Of a stretch of 38,384 nt of DNA, positions 1-7,583 are shown one piece after another. Source of the stretch: Chitinophagaceae bacterium (GTDB taxonomy: Bacteria; Bacteroidota; Bacteroidia; Chitinophagales; Chitinophagaceae); NCBI GenBank assembly GCA_020847395.1, contig JADLCD010000177.1:1-38384 (forward strand). The letters are read 5' to 3'. Made by a program: the position numbers and the translations under genes. The notes below the pieces were generated by a model. It had not been told where the DNA came from and did not search any database. It saw only the letters and a program-made list of their open reading frames with translations. Within the stretch, counting starts at the first letter, position 1. The number at the start of each line of letters is the position of its first letter.

Positions 1-2
1 GG

Positions 3-581
3 TGTAAAAAAGGGTTGAGTGTTGATTGTACCGAAAGCAGGTATACTTTCAATGTGCCAATCAATATATACCCTGATGATGAAATTATTCATATTAATGA
101 TACTATCTGGTTTGAGTGTGATTTTCCTTCAAAGCAAACAGACCTGCAAACAAATACAATAATTAATTATAGTAACGCTGCGAATTTGGGAACAGATTTG
201 GGATTTGCGAGGCTAACCGGTGGAGATGTAAATAACCCCGGGGTTGTTGCCGCCGCCAATGAATTTGATTATATTATTAAAACCGGGGTGTTTATTCCTG
301 ATAATTTATTGCCAGAACAAAATCGTGATTATAATTTTTCGGAATTAAACAATGCTTACAAATTTAAGTTAGGAGTAATTGCTAAGCAAAAGGGTAATTA
401 TATAATAGGTGTAGATAATGCAGCTAATGTGTATACGAAAGATGATGAGTGTACCAAGGCTACATTTATTATAACCATAACCAATGTAAATCAGCATCTT
501 CATTGCATTGAGCAGAACAGGCCGGGTTATACATTGAGTGAATATGAACAAACTCATAGTTATTGCTTTAAGGTTGAATAA
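3..581 (+). CDS. Lipoprotein-like hypothetical protein, 5' end outside window
   Basis: The reading frame is open to the left edge of the window, so the start codon is missing. The first visible residues are Cys-Lys-Lys-Gly, which is how many Bacteroidota lipoproteins look just after their lipidated cysteine; probably only the signal peptide is cut off. This is inference, because the lipobox itself is not visible. The rest, about 190 residues, is acidic with beta-rich character and several cysteines (CTES, DECTK, LHCIEQ, SYCFK). I recognise no catalytic motif or family. It ends with TAA just before a decayed metalloprotease-like relic, and the two may once have been neighbours in a surface-protein locus. 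Confidence 0.6.
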   Translation, partial: CKKGLSVDCTESRYTFNVPINIYPDDEIIHINDTIWFECDFPSKQTDLQTNTIINYSNAANLGTDLGFARLTGGDVNNPGVVAAANEFDYIIKTGVFIPDNLLPEQNRDYNFSELNNAYKFKLGVIAKQKGNYIIGVDNAANVYTKDDECTKATFIITITNVNQHLHCIEQNRPGYTLSEYEQTHSYCFKVE

Positions 582-814
582 AATATCATTTACAGGCAGG
601 AGGTACAACCTTTGAAGGATTAACACTATACTGCGGTGGGCAATAACATGGTTATAACTGGCAATGTAGTGGTGTTTGCATGCTTTTACCTTTTGTAAAT
701 GTTAATGTATCTATTGGGTACAATGGAAGGGATACAGCATCAGATAATATGAAGGAGACCATATACCACGAAATGAGCCGTGGCAGCTATTCCAACCTTT
801 CCATTATATTATAA
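578..814 (+). pseudogene. Relic of a metalloprotease-like gene with an in-frame stop
   Basis: Between the first gene and carA one frame reads as protein: a stretch with GGTTFEGLTLYCGG, then a TAA at 644-646, then about 55 more residues in the same frame including PFVNVNVSIGYNG and KETIYHEMSRGS, ending at TAA 812-814. The segment IYHEMSRGS resembles a zinc-peptidase HExxH helix in which the second His has become Arg. The internal stop, the lost His and the abrupt end next to carA argue for a decayed gene. The protease assignment is tentative. The 3' end overlaps the region upstream of carA and may hold its promoter. Confidence 0.45.
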
Positions 815-881
815 TAACCTGTGCACAAATAACCTCATGCAAAACCGCTCAAATTTCTTTTCTTTGCAAAATTTTGTTTAC

Positions 882-1979
882 ATGCCTGAAACTCAAAAAC
901 GCGAAGCTATACTCCTGCTTGAAGATGGAAATGTATTTCGTGGGGAAGCATTTGGAAAGATTGGTACCACAACTGGCGAAATTTGTTTTAATACCGGTAT
1001 GACGGGCTACCAGGAAGTGTTTACCGACCCAAGCTATTACGGGCAGGTAATTATAATGAATGCCGTGCATGTTGGCAACTATGGGGTTAAAGCCGCAGAT
1101 GTAGAGAGCAATTCCGTTAAGATAAGAGGATTGATTGCCCGCAATCTTGAAGAAAGATACAGCCGTCTTCAGGCAGATAATTCTTTGCAGCAATATCTTG
1201 AATCGCAAAACATTGTTGCTATTCACCAGATAGATACCCGTGCGCTGGTGGCGCATATACGCACGGCCGGAGCAATGAACTGCATTATATCATCTGAAAT
1301 AACTGATGTAAATGAGTTGAAAAAGCAATTGGAGAAAGTTCCTTCAATGGATGGCCTTGAGCTGGCTTCAACGGTTTCTACAAAAGAGGTATATGAAGTA
1401 GGAAACCCGCATTCTCCTGTTAGAATTGCTGTGTATGATTTTGGTGTAAAGAAAAATATATTGACAAGCCTCGCTGAAAGAGGAGCGCACATAAGAGTGT
1501 ATCCTGCAAAAACACCGTTGAAGGAAACAGAAGATTTTAACCCGCATGGCTATTTTATTTCCAACGGACCCGGCGACCCTGCGCCAATGCATTATGCTGT
1601 AAAAACAGTGAAGGAAATTCTTAAAAAAGATAAACCGCTTTTTGGTATTTGTCTTGGTCACCAGTTGCTGGCGCTGGCTAATGATATTCCTACATTTAAA
1701 ATGCATCACGGTCACCGTGGATTGAATCATCCTGTAAAAAATCTTGTTACAGGCAGAAGTGAAATTACTACACAGAATCATGGTTTTGGTGTAGACCCTG
1801 AAGCAGTAAAAAAATCTGATAAGGTTGAAATTACACACGTAAACCTTAATGATGATTCAATAGAAGGTATTCGTATAAAAGGTAAACCTGCATTTTCCGT
1901 GCAATATCACCCTGAGTCAACACCTGGCCCACACGACAGCCGCTATCTTTTTGATGAGTTTATAGCAATGATGAAATAG
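882..1979 (+). CDS. carA: Carbamoyl-phosphate synthase small subunit (glutaminase)
   Basis: CarA hydrolyses glutamine and passes ammonia to CarB, giving carbamoyl phosphate for pyrimidine and arginine synthesis in the cytoplasm. The 365-residue product has the N-terminal CPSase small-chain domain (LLLEDGNVFRGEAFG, FNTGMTGYQEVFTDPSYYGQ) and a C-terminal class I glutamine amidotransferase domain. The nucleophile is Cys257 in GICLGHQ, with His343 and Glu345 in QYHPEST completing the triad. I chose ATG 882 because family members begin with a short lead into the EAILLLEDG strand. The frame is open back to GTG 780, but those extra 34 residues are not CarA-like and overlap the upstream relic. carB is not in this window. 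A strong hairpin follows the stop. Confidence 0.95.
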   Translation: MPETQKREAILLLEDGNVFRGEAFGKIGTTTGEICFNTGMTGYQEVFTDPSYYGQVIIMNAVHVGNYGVKAADVESNSVKIRGLIARNLEERYSRLQADNSLQQYLESQNIVAIHQIDTRALVAHIRTAGAMNCIISSEITDVNELKKQLEKVPSMDGLELASTVSTKEVYEVGNPHSPVRIAVYDFGVKKNILTSLAERGAHIRVYPAKTPLKETEDFNPHGYFISNGPGDPAPMHYAVKTVKEILKKDKPLFGICLGHQLLALANDIPTFKMHHGHRGLNHPVKNLVTGRSEITTQNHGFGVDPEAVKKSDKVEITHVNLNDDSIEGIRIKGKPAFSVQYHPESTPGPHDSRYLFDEFIAMMK

Positions 1980-1990
1980 AATTTTATTTA

Positions 1991-2021
1991 GGGTTCCGAA
2001 CCTTTCCAAGGTTCGGAACCC
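1991..2021. terminator. Perfect 14-bp hairpin after carA
   Basis: GGGTTCCGAACCTT at 1991-2004 pairs exactly with 2008-2021 around a 3-nt loop. It begins 11 nt after the carA stop. No T-tract follows, so it is either a stabilising or weak terminator hairpin or a member of a dispersed palindromic repeat family. Confidence 0.55.
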
Positions 2022-2087
2022 GGCTCTCTATAGTGATGTTTCGTTGCCTCGCTTTCGCGCTGTGTTCGCCGCATGAAACACTTCAGC

Positions 2088-2119
2088 TTTGACGATAACA
2101 CCAGAATAGGTTATTTTTG
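2088..2119 (+). promoter_or_regulatory. Bacteroidota-type promoter of aroQ
   Basis: TTTG at 2088-2091 and TATTTTTG at 2112-2119 are separated by 20 nt. This fits the Bacteroidota primary sigma-factor consensus of TTTG, 19-20 nt, TAnnTTTG. The aroQ ATG lies 28 nt after the -7 box, so the leader is short. Confidence 0.7.
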
Positions 2120-2147
2120 AAAGCAATACATCTTTCAATCAAGCAAA

Positions 2148-2567
2148 ATGAAAATAGCCATCATTAACGGGCCTAATTTAAACCTGCTGGGTACAAGAGA
2201 GCCGGGAATATACGGTAGTCAAACTTTTGAGCAATTCTTTTCCGAATTAAAAAATAAATACCCGGATATCAACTTCAGCTATTTTCAAAGTAATGTGGAA
2301 GGAGAATTGATCAATGAACTGCAAAGAACAGGTTTTGATTATGATGGCATCATTATAAATCCAGGCGGTTATACGCATACATCAGTGGCAATAGGCGATG
2401 CGATAGCTTCTATTAAAACGCCGGTTATTGAAGTGCATATCTCCAACGTGCATGCAAGAGAAGATTTCAGAAAGATATCTCATGTATCTGCCAAAAGCAG
2501 GGGTACCGTAGCAGGATTAGGTTTGAAGGGATATGAATTGGCAGTGGAATTTTTTTGTAAGGCATAG
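2148..2567 (+). CDS. aroQ: Type II 3-dehydroquinate dehydratase
   Basis: AroQ converts 3-dehydroquinate to 3-dehydroshikimate, the third step of the shikimate pathway; type II enzymes are cytosolic dodecamers. At 139 residues it has the usual length. All signature blocks are present: NGPNLNLLGTREPGIYG at 7-23 with lid Arg17 and catalytic Tyr22, QSNVEGEL, NPGGYTHTSVAIGDA at 71-85, and EVHISN at 95-100 with catalytic His97. The C-terminal block GTVAGLGLKGYELA is also intact. It has its own consensus promoter and is transcribed toward the convergent acyltransferase gene, 37 nt away. Confidence 0.97.
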   Translation: MKIAIINGPNLNLLGTREPGIYGSQTFEQFFSELKNKYPDINFSYFQSNVEGELINELQRTGFDYDGIIINPGGYTHTSVAIGDAIASIKTPVIEVHISNVHAREDFRKISHVSAKSRGTVAGLGLKGYELAVEFFCKA

Positions 2568-2604
2568 GATAGAAGGGGTAGGGTAAAAGGTATAAACAGG
2601 ATAT

Positions 2605-3369
2605 TTATCTTTTTATCCAACCCGCTTTATACGCTATCAGCTTTTCTTCCATTATTGCAAATACTTTATTCTTTAATTCGGGAAGATCATTAATAGTTAA
2701 TCCTTCAACAGGTATTTCATCTAAAAAAACTGATCTGTTTTTGCCGGGATTAAGCGTTAAAAATCCTTTATACGGCATACGATCATAAGTATCTAAAAAC
2801 AAAACCGGTTTTATGGGCGTTTGTGTTTCAATGGCAATACGAAACGCACCGTCATAAAAGGATTTAAGCGGCGCACCGGTTTCATTAAATGTGCCTTCAG
2901 GAAATATTAAAATAGAGATGCCTTTTTGTAAAACCGCTTTCAATTTTTTCACACTTTCCGATCTGTCTGAAGCATTATCGCGATTTACAGTTACAATAGC
3001 ATTTTTATAGATATAACCAAATACAGGAATTTTTGTCATTTCAATCTTGCCCAATGGCCTTAATGCCTGCCTGAATGTTTTTACTATAATAGCAGCATCA
3101 AGATAAGAGATATGATTAGTTACAAATATGTATGCCTGCTTTTTGGCATGCGGTGTTTCATAATAATTTTTGTGAAATATGCCAACCAGCGGAAACCATA
3201 TATCTGCCCACAACATACAAAGCCGGTAAATAATATTCCCGCTTTGTAAAGGATTTAAAAAAGAAGCGATGATAACAAAAGGGAAAATGATGAGCATTAA
3301 AACAATGAACAATAACAGCGCATATATATTATACAGTAACAGTAAACATTTATACAGGATTTTATTCAT
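2605..3369 (-). CDS. 1-acyl-sn-glycerol-3-phosphate acyltransferase (PlsC family)
   Basis: PlsC-family enzymes acylate lysophosphatidic acid to phosphatidic acid at the inner face of the cytoplasmic membrane. The 254-residue protein starts with a hydrophobic segment at about residues 9-38. It then shows the acyltransferase blocks in order: NHISYLD with His86 and Asp91 (HxxxxD), a GKIEMTKIPVFG region, and FPEGT at 156-160 for glycerol-phosphate binding. Related enzymes acylate ornithine lipids or other lysolipids, so the substrate is not certain. The stop converges with aroQ. Upstream on the same strand, 22 nt away, is the DUF4258 gene, so the two may be co-transcribed. Confidence 0.88.
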   Translation of the reverse strand: MNKILYKCLLLLYNIYALLLFIVLMLIIFPFVIIASFLNPLQSGNIIYRLCMLWADIWFPLVGIFHKNYYETPHAKKQAYIFVTNHISYLDAAIIVKTFRQALRPLGKIEMTKIPVFGYIYKNAIVTVNRDNASDRSESVKKLKAVLQKGISILIFPEGTFNETGAPLKSFYDGAFRIAIETQTPIKPVLFLDTYDRMPYKGFLTLNPGKNRSVFLDEIPVEGLTINDLPELKNKVFAIMEEKLIAYKAGWIKR

Positions 3370-3391
3370 GATGTTTTATAATGCGTTCATC

Positions 3392-3787
3392 TTATTTACA
3401 ATCACACTGCCACTCTTCATTTACATCAATAACGGTAATTACCACCATACCTCGTTGTGAAGGTGCGAATATAATACGCACATGCTGATTATCGCTTGTA
3501 TAACCTTCTAATGCGTATTTGGGATCGGGCCTGGAATTTAACTGGCTTTTTTTATAATTGATGGTTCCGTTGAATAGAATTTGTTTTACTTCATCTTCTT
3601 CAATATGCCTGCAGCCCATGCGGCACCTCGCATGTTTTGTATATATGACAGGAGTGAGGTTTCTGTTGAAGCCTTTATCCTGTACAATATCATTGTGTTG
3701 TTTTGTGCCGGTATAATATTGCCATACAAAAAGAACGATTACCAGTAAAGCAATGCCTGCGAGTAACCTGGGAAGCTTCTTGTTCAT
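3392..3787 (-). CDS. DUF4258 domain protein with N-terminal membrane anchor
   Basis: This is a 131-residue protein. Residues about 6-23 form one hydrophobic helix (LLAGIALLVIVLFVWQYY), a membrane anchor or uncleaved signal. The rest is a DUF4258-type domain: YTKHARCRMGCRHIEEDEV followed by an ILFNG strand and a beta-hairpin with VRIIFAP and MVVITVIDV. DUF4258 domains often occur in toxin-like proteins with an RNase-type fold, but this protein is membrane-linked and I see no antitoxin partner, so no toxin role is claimed. The last residues, CDCK, add two cysteines. It lies 6 nt after the stop of the upstream transglutaminase-like gene, consistent with an operon. Confidence 0.8.
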   Translation of the reverse strand: MNKKLPRLLAGIALLVIVLFVWQYYTGTKQHNDIVQDKGFNRNLTPVIYTKHARCRMGCRHIEEDEVKQILFNGTINYKKSQLNSRPDPKYALEGYTSDNQHVRIIFAPSQRGMVVITVIDVNEEWQCDCK

Positions 3788-3793
3788 AGTGTA

Positions 3794-4669
3794 TTATGCA
3801 GATGCAAGAATATCGGCGAGCGTAAGTAATTCCGTTTGTTTATATCGCACAGGCTCTTCTTCGAAGCATTTTGCAAACTCCGTACACAAAAATTGTATGA
3901 TGGCTTTGTTAGGCATAGGCTTAAAGAAAGAGGGAGTTTCCGGAACCGATATTTTTTTGAAATAATTATCTACATCTTTCTGCGTGTAAATGTGCCCGTT
4001 CATTGGGTCAATATAAAATTGAATTCCTGTTGTGCTTTCTTTATGCGGATTAAAATATTCAAAAGAAGTGTCAAAATACGCAAGAAGATATTGCCGGGGA
4101 ATTTTAATGACTTTAACCGGTATATCCAACATTTCGCAAAGTGCCTGGTAAATTACACCATTGATGATAGCATTTCCTCTTTTTGTTTCAATTACTTTGT
4201 TAAGCAAAAATTCTTCCTGGTGCTGGTATGATACCTCTACTGCTTTGTACTTGTGATAAGTATAGAAAATACGGTTAACTATATTGATTTGCTCAAGAGA
4301 AGTAAGATAGCTGTTTAATTCAAGCCAGATATTACGCCTTATTTTTTCTATTTCCTGGTAAATAGTTGTATTTATCAGGTCGGGATATTGATATCTCGAT
4401 ACAAGTAATGCTCCTGCCAGCAAATCCTGTGAACCGCATTTAACAAACTCTGAAAACTCTTGTTGCAGGTCCTGGTAATGCAGCCTGTGAATAAGTAATT
4501 CAATTTTTTCCTGTACATTTTCGTCGGGAGTATTCTCCCATAAATGCTCAAGATTAGGTATAATAATCTTCCCGTAACTGATGATTCTGCTGCTCACCGA
4601 ATCAAACACCTCCTTATCAGGGTCATCTATTAGGGTCATTAATGCCGATATTTCGCGGGTTTCTTCCAT
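3794..4669 (-). CDS. SirB1/transglutaminase-like family protein
   Basis: The 291-residue protein looks like the Transglut_core2 (SirB1-like) family: an N-terminal helical part starting MEETREISALMTLIDDPD, then the core with RGNAIINGVIYQALCEMLDIPV and a late IDPMNGHIYTQ segment. In SirB1 relatives the segment after this is usually PGHF; here it reads PRQYLLAYF, so the conserved His is Gln (about residue 193) and the protein may not be catalytic. The frame continues upstream to a TTG at 4732, but I prefer ATG 4669 because family members begin near this Met and TTG starts are weak. It is the first gene of a probable three-gene minus-strand operon with the DUF4258 and PlsC genes. Confidence 0.72.
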   Translation of the reverse strand: MEETREISALMTLIDDPDKEVFDSVSSRIISYGKIIIPNLEHLWENTPDENVQEKIELLIHRLHYQDLQQEFSEFVKCGSQDLLAGALLVSRYQYPDLINTTIYQEIEKIRRNIWLELNSYLTSLEQINIVNRIFYTYHKYKAVEVSYQHQEEFLLNKVIETKRGNAIINGVIYQALCEMLDIPVKVIKIPRQYLLAYFDTSFEYFNPHKESTTGIQFYIDPMNGHIYTQKDVDNYFKKISVPETPSFFKPMPNKAIIQFLCTEFAKCFEEEPVRYKQTELLTLADILASA

Positions 4670-4841
4670 AAATGCAAAGCTGTTAGTTATAAGACGAATG
4701 AAATCCGCTTTTATTGTAGCGGGATTGCGCAAATAAATATCGCTTTCAGGAAGGAGATTCCCGTTTTATTTTTTTCCACATAGGGTGGACAACTGTTATA
4801 ACCAGCTTTATGCAGGTCTATATTTTACGGACAATGCAACA

Positions 4842-5057
4842 CTATTTCTTATTCGCGGCTTTTCCTGCAGTTTTTTTCTTTGCTGCTTTTGGGGGAACTT
4901 TAGCGCCTTCTTCCCTGGCTTCAGAAAGCCCAATAGCAATAGCTTGTTTGGGATTGGTTACCTTTTTGTTGCTTTTTCCGCTGCGCAATTTTCCTTCTTT
5001 CATTTCTTCCATTGCTCTTTTTACTTTGCTTTGCGCCTTTTTTGAATACTTTGCCAT
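4842..5057 (-). CDS. DUF6496 small basic protein
   Basis: This 71-residue, very Lys-rich protein begins MAKYSKKAQSKVKRAMEEMK and contains the conserved core GKLRSGKSNKKVTNPKQAIA followed by IGLSEAREEGAKVP. That matches DUF6496, a small protein common in Bacteroidota and Proteobacteria with no settled function. The Lys/Ala-rich tail (KAAKKKTAGKAANKK) resembles histone-like or nucleic-acid-binding tails, so nucleic-acid binding is a reasonable but unproven guess. It stands alone, with about 110-170 nt on each side. Two overlapping plus-strand reading frames are antisense shadows. Confidence 0.85.
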   Translation of the reverse strand: MAKYSKKAQSKVKRAMEEMKEGKLRSGKSNKKVTNPKQAIAIGLSEAREEGAKVPPKAAKKKTAGKAANKK

Positions 5058-5181
5058 AATATTTGTTTTAACAGTTAGATATAAAAAGATGTGCCATTAA
5101 AATGAAGGCATTAAATTTTTGATCGTATATCCAATTAATTTAACTATTGTAGAAAGCCTTACCCATATTGATGCAATTACT

Positions 5182-5922
5182 TTACTTATTTGCGGTAATC
5201 TCCTTTTTTAGATAAGCGTTAAGCCAGTTGATGTTTTCAATGGCTGCCGGGGAAGCTGTATTATTGAAGTATATAAATATTTCCTTAAGTTCTTTTTGCT
5301 GTATTAGTTTGTCTGCAATTTTTTTAATGAATTGTTCATCATATTTTGAATAATATAGTTTGGGCGCTCCGTGAAATCTATAGTAAGCAATTGTGTTATT
5401 AATGATTGCATCGTCAGGCAAAGAAGGATGGCTGATACCGGAAAATATAATATGGTGTTTGCGTAAAGCATCATAAACCTCTTGCTGCCACCAGCTTGTA
5501 TGGCGGAACTCAACTACTTTTTTAATTTCCTGCGATAGCGTTTTAATAATAAGCTGCAGCCTTTCTTCTGAATAAGAAAATGAGGGAGGAAACTGGAAAA
5601 GTATTAATGCTAATTTTTCCTGCAACCCGTTTTGTATGATGTTATAGAATTCATCCAGAATAGCTTTACAAGCTTTCAACTGTTTATAATGTGTAACTAT
5701 ACGGGGAGCCTTTACACAAAAACTAAAATTTTCCGGACTGGCATCATACCATTTCCGGAGATTTTCTACTGTGGGTATTTTATAAAAAGTACCATTCAGC
5801 TCAATAGGGCAATACCGGGCAGCATAATATGCAAACCAGTTTTTTTGAGCTAAGCCTTCCGGGTAAAAAATATGTTTCCACTCCCTGTAATAAAACCCTG
5901 AACAACCTGTATGCCACTTCAT
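5182..5922 (-). CDS. DUF72 domain protein (YecE-like)
   Basis: This 246-residue protein spans the complete DUF72 family, a TIM-barrel-like fold of unknown activity. Visible signatures are TGCSGFYYREWKHIFYPEG at the N-terminus, FAYYAARYCPIELNGTFYKIP, FSFCVKAPRIVTH, LILFQFPPSF, VEFRHTSWW, and the late YYRFHGAP and IFIYFNNT blocks. All are in the usual order with normal length. ATG 5922 gives the expected start. It is separated from pyk by a strong hairpin and appears to be its own transcription unit. Confidence 0.9.
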   Translation of the reverse strand: MKWHTGCSGFYYREWKHIFYPEGLAQKNWFAYYAARYCPIELNGTFYKIPTVENLRKWYDASPENFSFCVKAPRIVTHYKQLKACKAILDEFYNIIQNGLQEKLALILFQFPPSFSYSEERLQLIIKTLSQEIKKVVEFRHTSWWQQEVYDALRKHHIIFSGISHPSLPDDAIINNTIAYYRFHGAPKLYYSKYDEQFIKKIADKLIQQKELKEIFIYFNNTASPAAIENINWLNAYLKKEITANK

Positions 5923-5986
5923 AACGGTAATATCTACCGTATAATCAACAAAAATGTTGCCATGCGAAAGCAGTAACTAAAAATGC

Positions 5987-6027
5987 AACAACAAAAGGAA
6001 ACAAAGTAGTTGTTTCCTTTTGTTGTT
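5987..6027 (-). terminator. Terminator downstream of pyk
   Basis: An 18-bp perfect stem (5987-6004 with 6010-6027) surrounds a 5-nt loop and sits 17 nt past the pyk stop. On the minus strand the stem is followed closely by GCATTTTT, giving a terminator-like T-run. Confidence 0.75.
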
Positions 6028-6044
6028 TATCTGTATTGTTTAGC

Positions 6045-7535
6045 TTAATCTACTTTAGTAATTTTAAGCAGGTTGGTAGGCAAATGCAGGTGTATAGGAA
6101 TACTTCCGGTATTTACTACAGTATCGCCTGTTTTAAGAAAACCTCTTGTTTTTAATATCTGTATCATATCATGTATGATCTGGTCTATATTTTCTTCTTC
6201 ATCATAAAAAAAGGCCCGCACACCCCAGCTAAGACTTAACTGGTTCACCAGGGATCTTTCTTTAGTAAAAATGTATAAAGATGATTTTGGTCTGTAGCTG
6301 CTCACCACCCACGCGGTATAACCACTCTGCGTCATGGCAATTACTGCTTCTGCATTTACATCTCTTGCAATTTTACATGCATTGTAACAAATAGCATCGC
6401 TATGGAAAGAAGGGGAATGAGCCTGGGGTTTTAAATCATCTTCCCTGTTATAGTGGTATTCTTTTCTTTCAACTTCAAGAATAATTTTGCGCATGGTTTC
6501 AACCACCAGCACAGGATGTTGCCCGGTTGCTGTTTCACCACTCAGCATCACGGCATCTGCGCCATCCAGAACGGCGTTGGCAACATCTGTAATTTCGCTG
6601 CGGTTAGGTTTAATGCGGTCAATCATACTTTCCATCATTTGCGTAGCCACAATTACCGGCTTACCACGATGGATACATTTACGTACAATATCTTTTTGAA
6701 TCAACGGCACCTGCTCAACAGGAAGCTCAACACCCAAATCGCCACGGGCTACCATCACACCATCAGATTCAAGAATAATTTCGCGGAGATTAACAATGGC
6801 TTCAGGCATTTCTATTTTCGCCATTACCTTGCTCTTGCTCTTTTTTTCCTGCAATATTCCTTTCAGAATTTTGAGGTCATCAACCCTTCTTACAAAAGAA
6901 AGCGCTATCCAATCCACTTTATGTTCAATCATAAAGTCGAGGTCTGCAAGATCCTTGGGCGTGAGGGCAGGGAGAGATATTTTCGTATCCGGCAGGTTTA
7001 CTCCTTTTTTAGGAAGTAAAATACCAGGCATGGTAACTTCTACTTTTACATCATTATTCTTAGTAACTTCTACAACCTTTACTTCAATCTTGCCATCATC
7101 AATCAAAATTTTATTACCAACCTCTACGTCTTTAGCAAGATCAGGGTAGGATACATATATCTTCTCTTTTGTACCAACACATTTTTCATTGGTAAAAGTG
7201 AGAATATCGCCGGGCTTTAATGGCATTGAGCCGCCCTCTATCTCTCCTACTCTTAATTTAGGACCCTGTAAATCGCCAAGTATGGAAATATTGTACGGTT
7301 CGGTTAAGTTGATCTGGCGAATATGGTTGATGATCTTTAATTTATCGTCATGCGCGCCGTGCGAGAAATTCAAACGGAATACATTTACGCCGGCTTTGGT
7401 AAGTTCCAGCAACTTTTCATATGTATCACAGGAAGGGCCAACCGTTGCAACAATTTTCGTGCGATGAAAAGCATGTTCAAGACCAGCTTGCTTATCCATA
7501 TCTTCATGCAGATATTTGGAAATGTTTTTCGACAT
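6045..7535 (-). CDS. pyk: Pyruvate kinase
   Basis: Pyruvate kinase converts phosphoenolpyruvate and ADP to pyruvate and ATP, the last step of glycolysis. The 496-residue protein has the barrel blocks RLNFSHG (54-60), GDLQGPKLRVG (87-97), the AKIEMPEA strand with the catalytic Lys, and MVARGDLGVELP with the Mg-binding acidic residues. The helix TQMMESMI and the stretch PNRSEITDVANAVLDGADAV then precede LSGETA. The B domain lies between about residues 99 and 190, and the C-terminal regulatory domain contains IAMTQSGYTAWVVSSYRPKS. It lies 48 nt downstream of pfkA on the same strand, so the committed and final steps of lower glycolysis are probably co-transcribed. A strong hairpin ends the unit. 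Confidence 0.96.
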   Translation of the reverse strand: MSKNISKYLHEDMDKQAGLEHAFHRTKIVATVGPSCDTYEKLLELTKAGVNVFRLNFSHGAHDDKLKIINHIRQINLTEPYNISILGDLQGPKLRVGEIEGGSMPLKPGDILTFTNEKCVGTKEKIYVSYPDLAKDVEVGNKILIDDGKIEVKVVEVTKNNDVKVEVTMPGILLPKKGVNLPDTKISLPALTPKDLADLDFMIEHKVDWIALSFVRRVDDLKILKGILQEKKSKSKVMAKIEMPEAIVNLREIILESDGVMVARGDLGVELPVEQVPLIQKDIVRKCIHRGKPVIVATQMMESMIDRIKPNRSEITDVANAVLDGADAVMLSGETATGQHPVLVVETMRKIILEVERKEYHYNREDDLKPQAHSPSFHSDAICYNACKIARDVNAEAVIAMTQSGYTAWVVSSYRPKSSLYIFTKERSLVNQLSLSWGVRAFFYDEEENIDQIIHDMIQILKTRGFLKTGDTVVNTGSIPIHLHLPTNLLKITKVD

Positions 7536-7583
7536 ATTATTCTTTTATATTAAAATCTGAAATCTTTAAAAAGGGTTATAAGA

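Noticed and set aside
780-881. 34-residue N-terminal extension of carA from a GTG start
   Set aside because: Not similar to CarA, overlaps the upstream relic, and ATG 882 gives the normal length and start.
849-1838. Minus-strand open frames of 89-156 codons over carA
   Set aside because: Antisense shadows; low-quality composition and no start context.
3392-3787. Toxin-antitoxin pair based on the DUF4258 protein
   Set aside because: The protein has a membrane anchor, and neither neighbour resembles an antitoxin.
4785-5100. Plus-strand frames over the DUF6496 gene
   Set aside because: Phe/Cys/Leu-rich antisense of a Lys/Ala-rich protein; a typical artefact.
6453-7019. 188-codon open frame on the plus strand over pyk
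   Set aside because: Antisense shadow of a clearly conserved enzyme; translation is His/Asn/Phe-rich with no motif.
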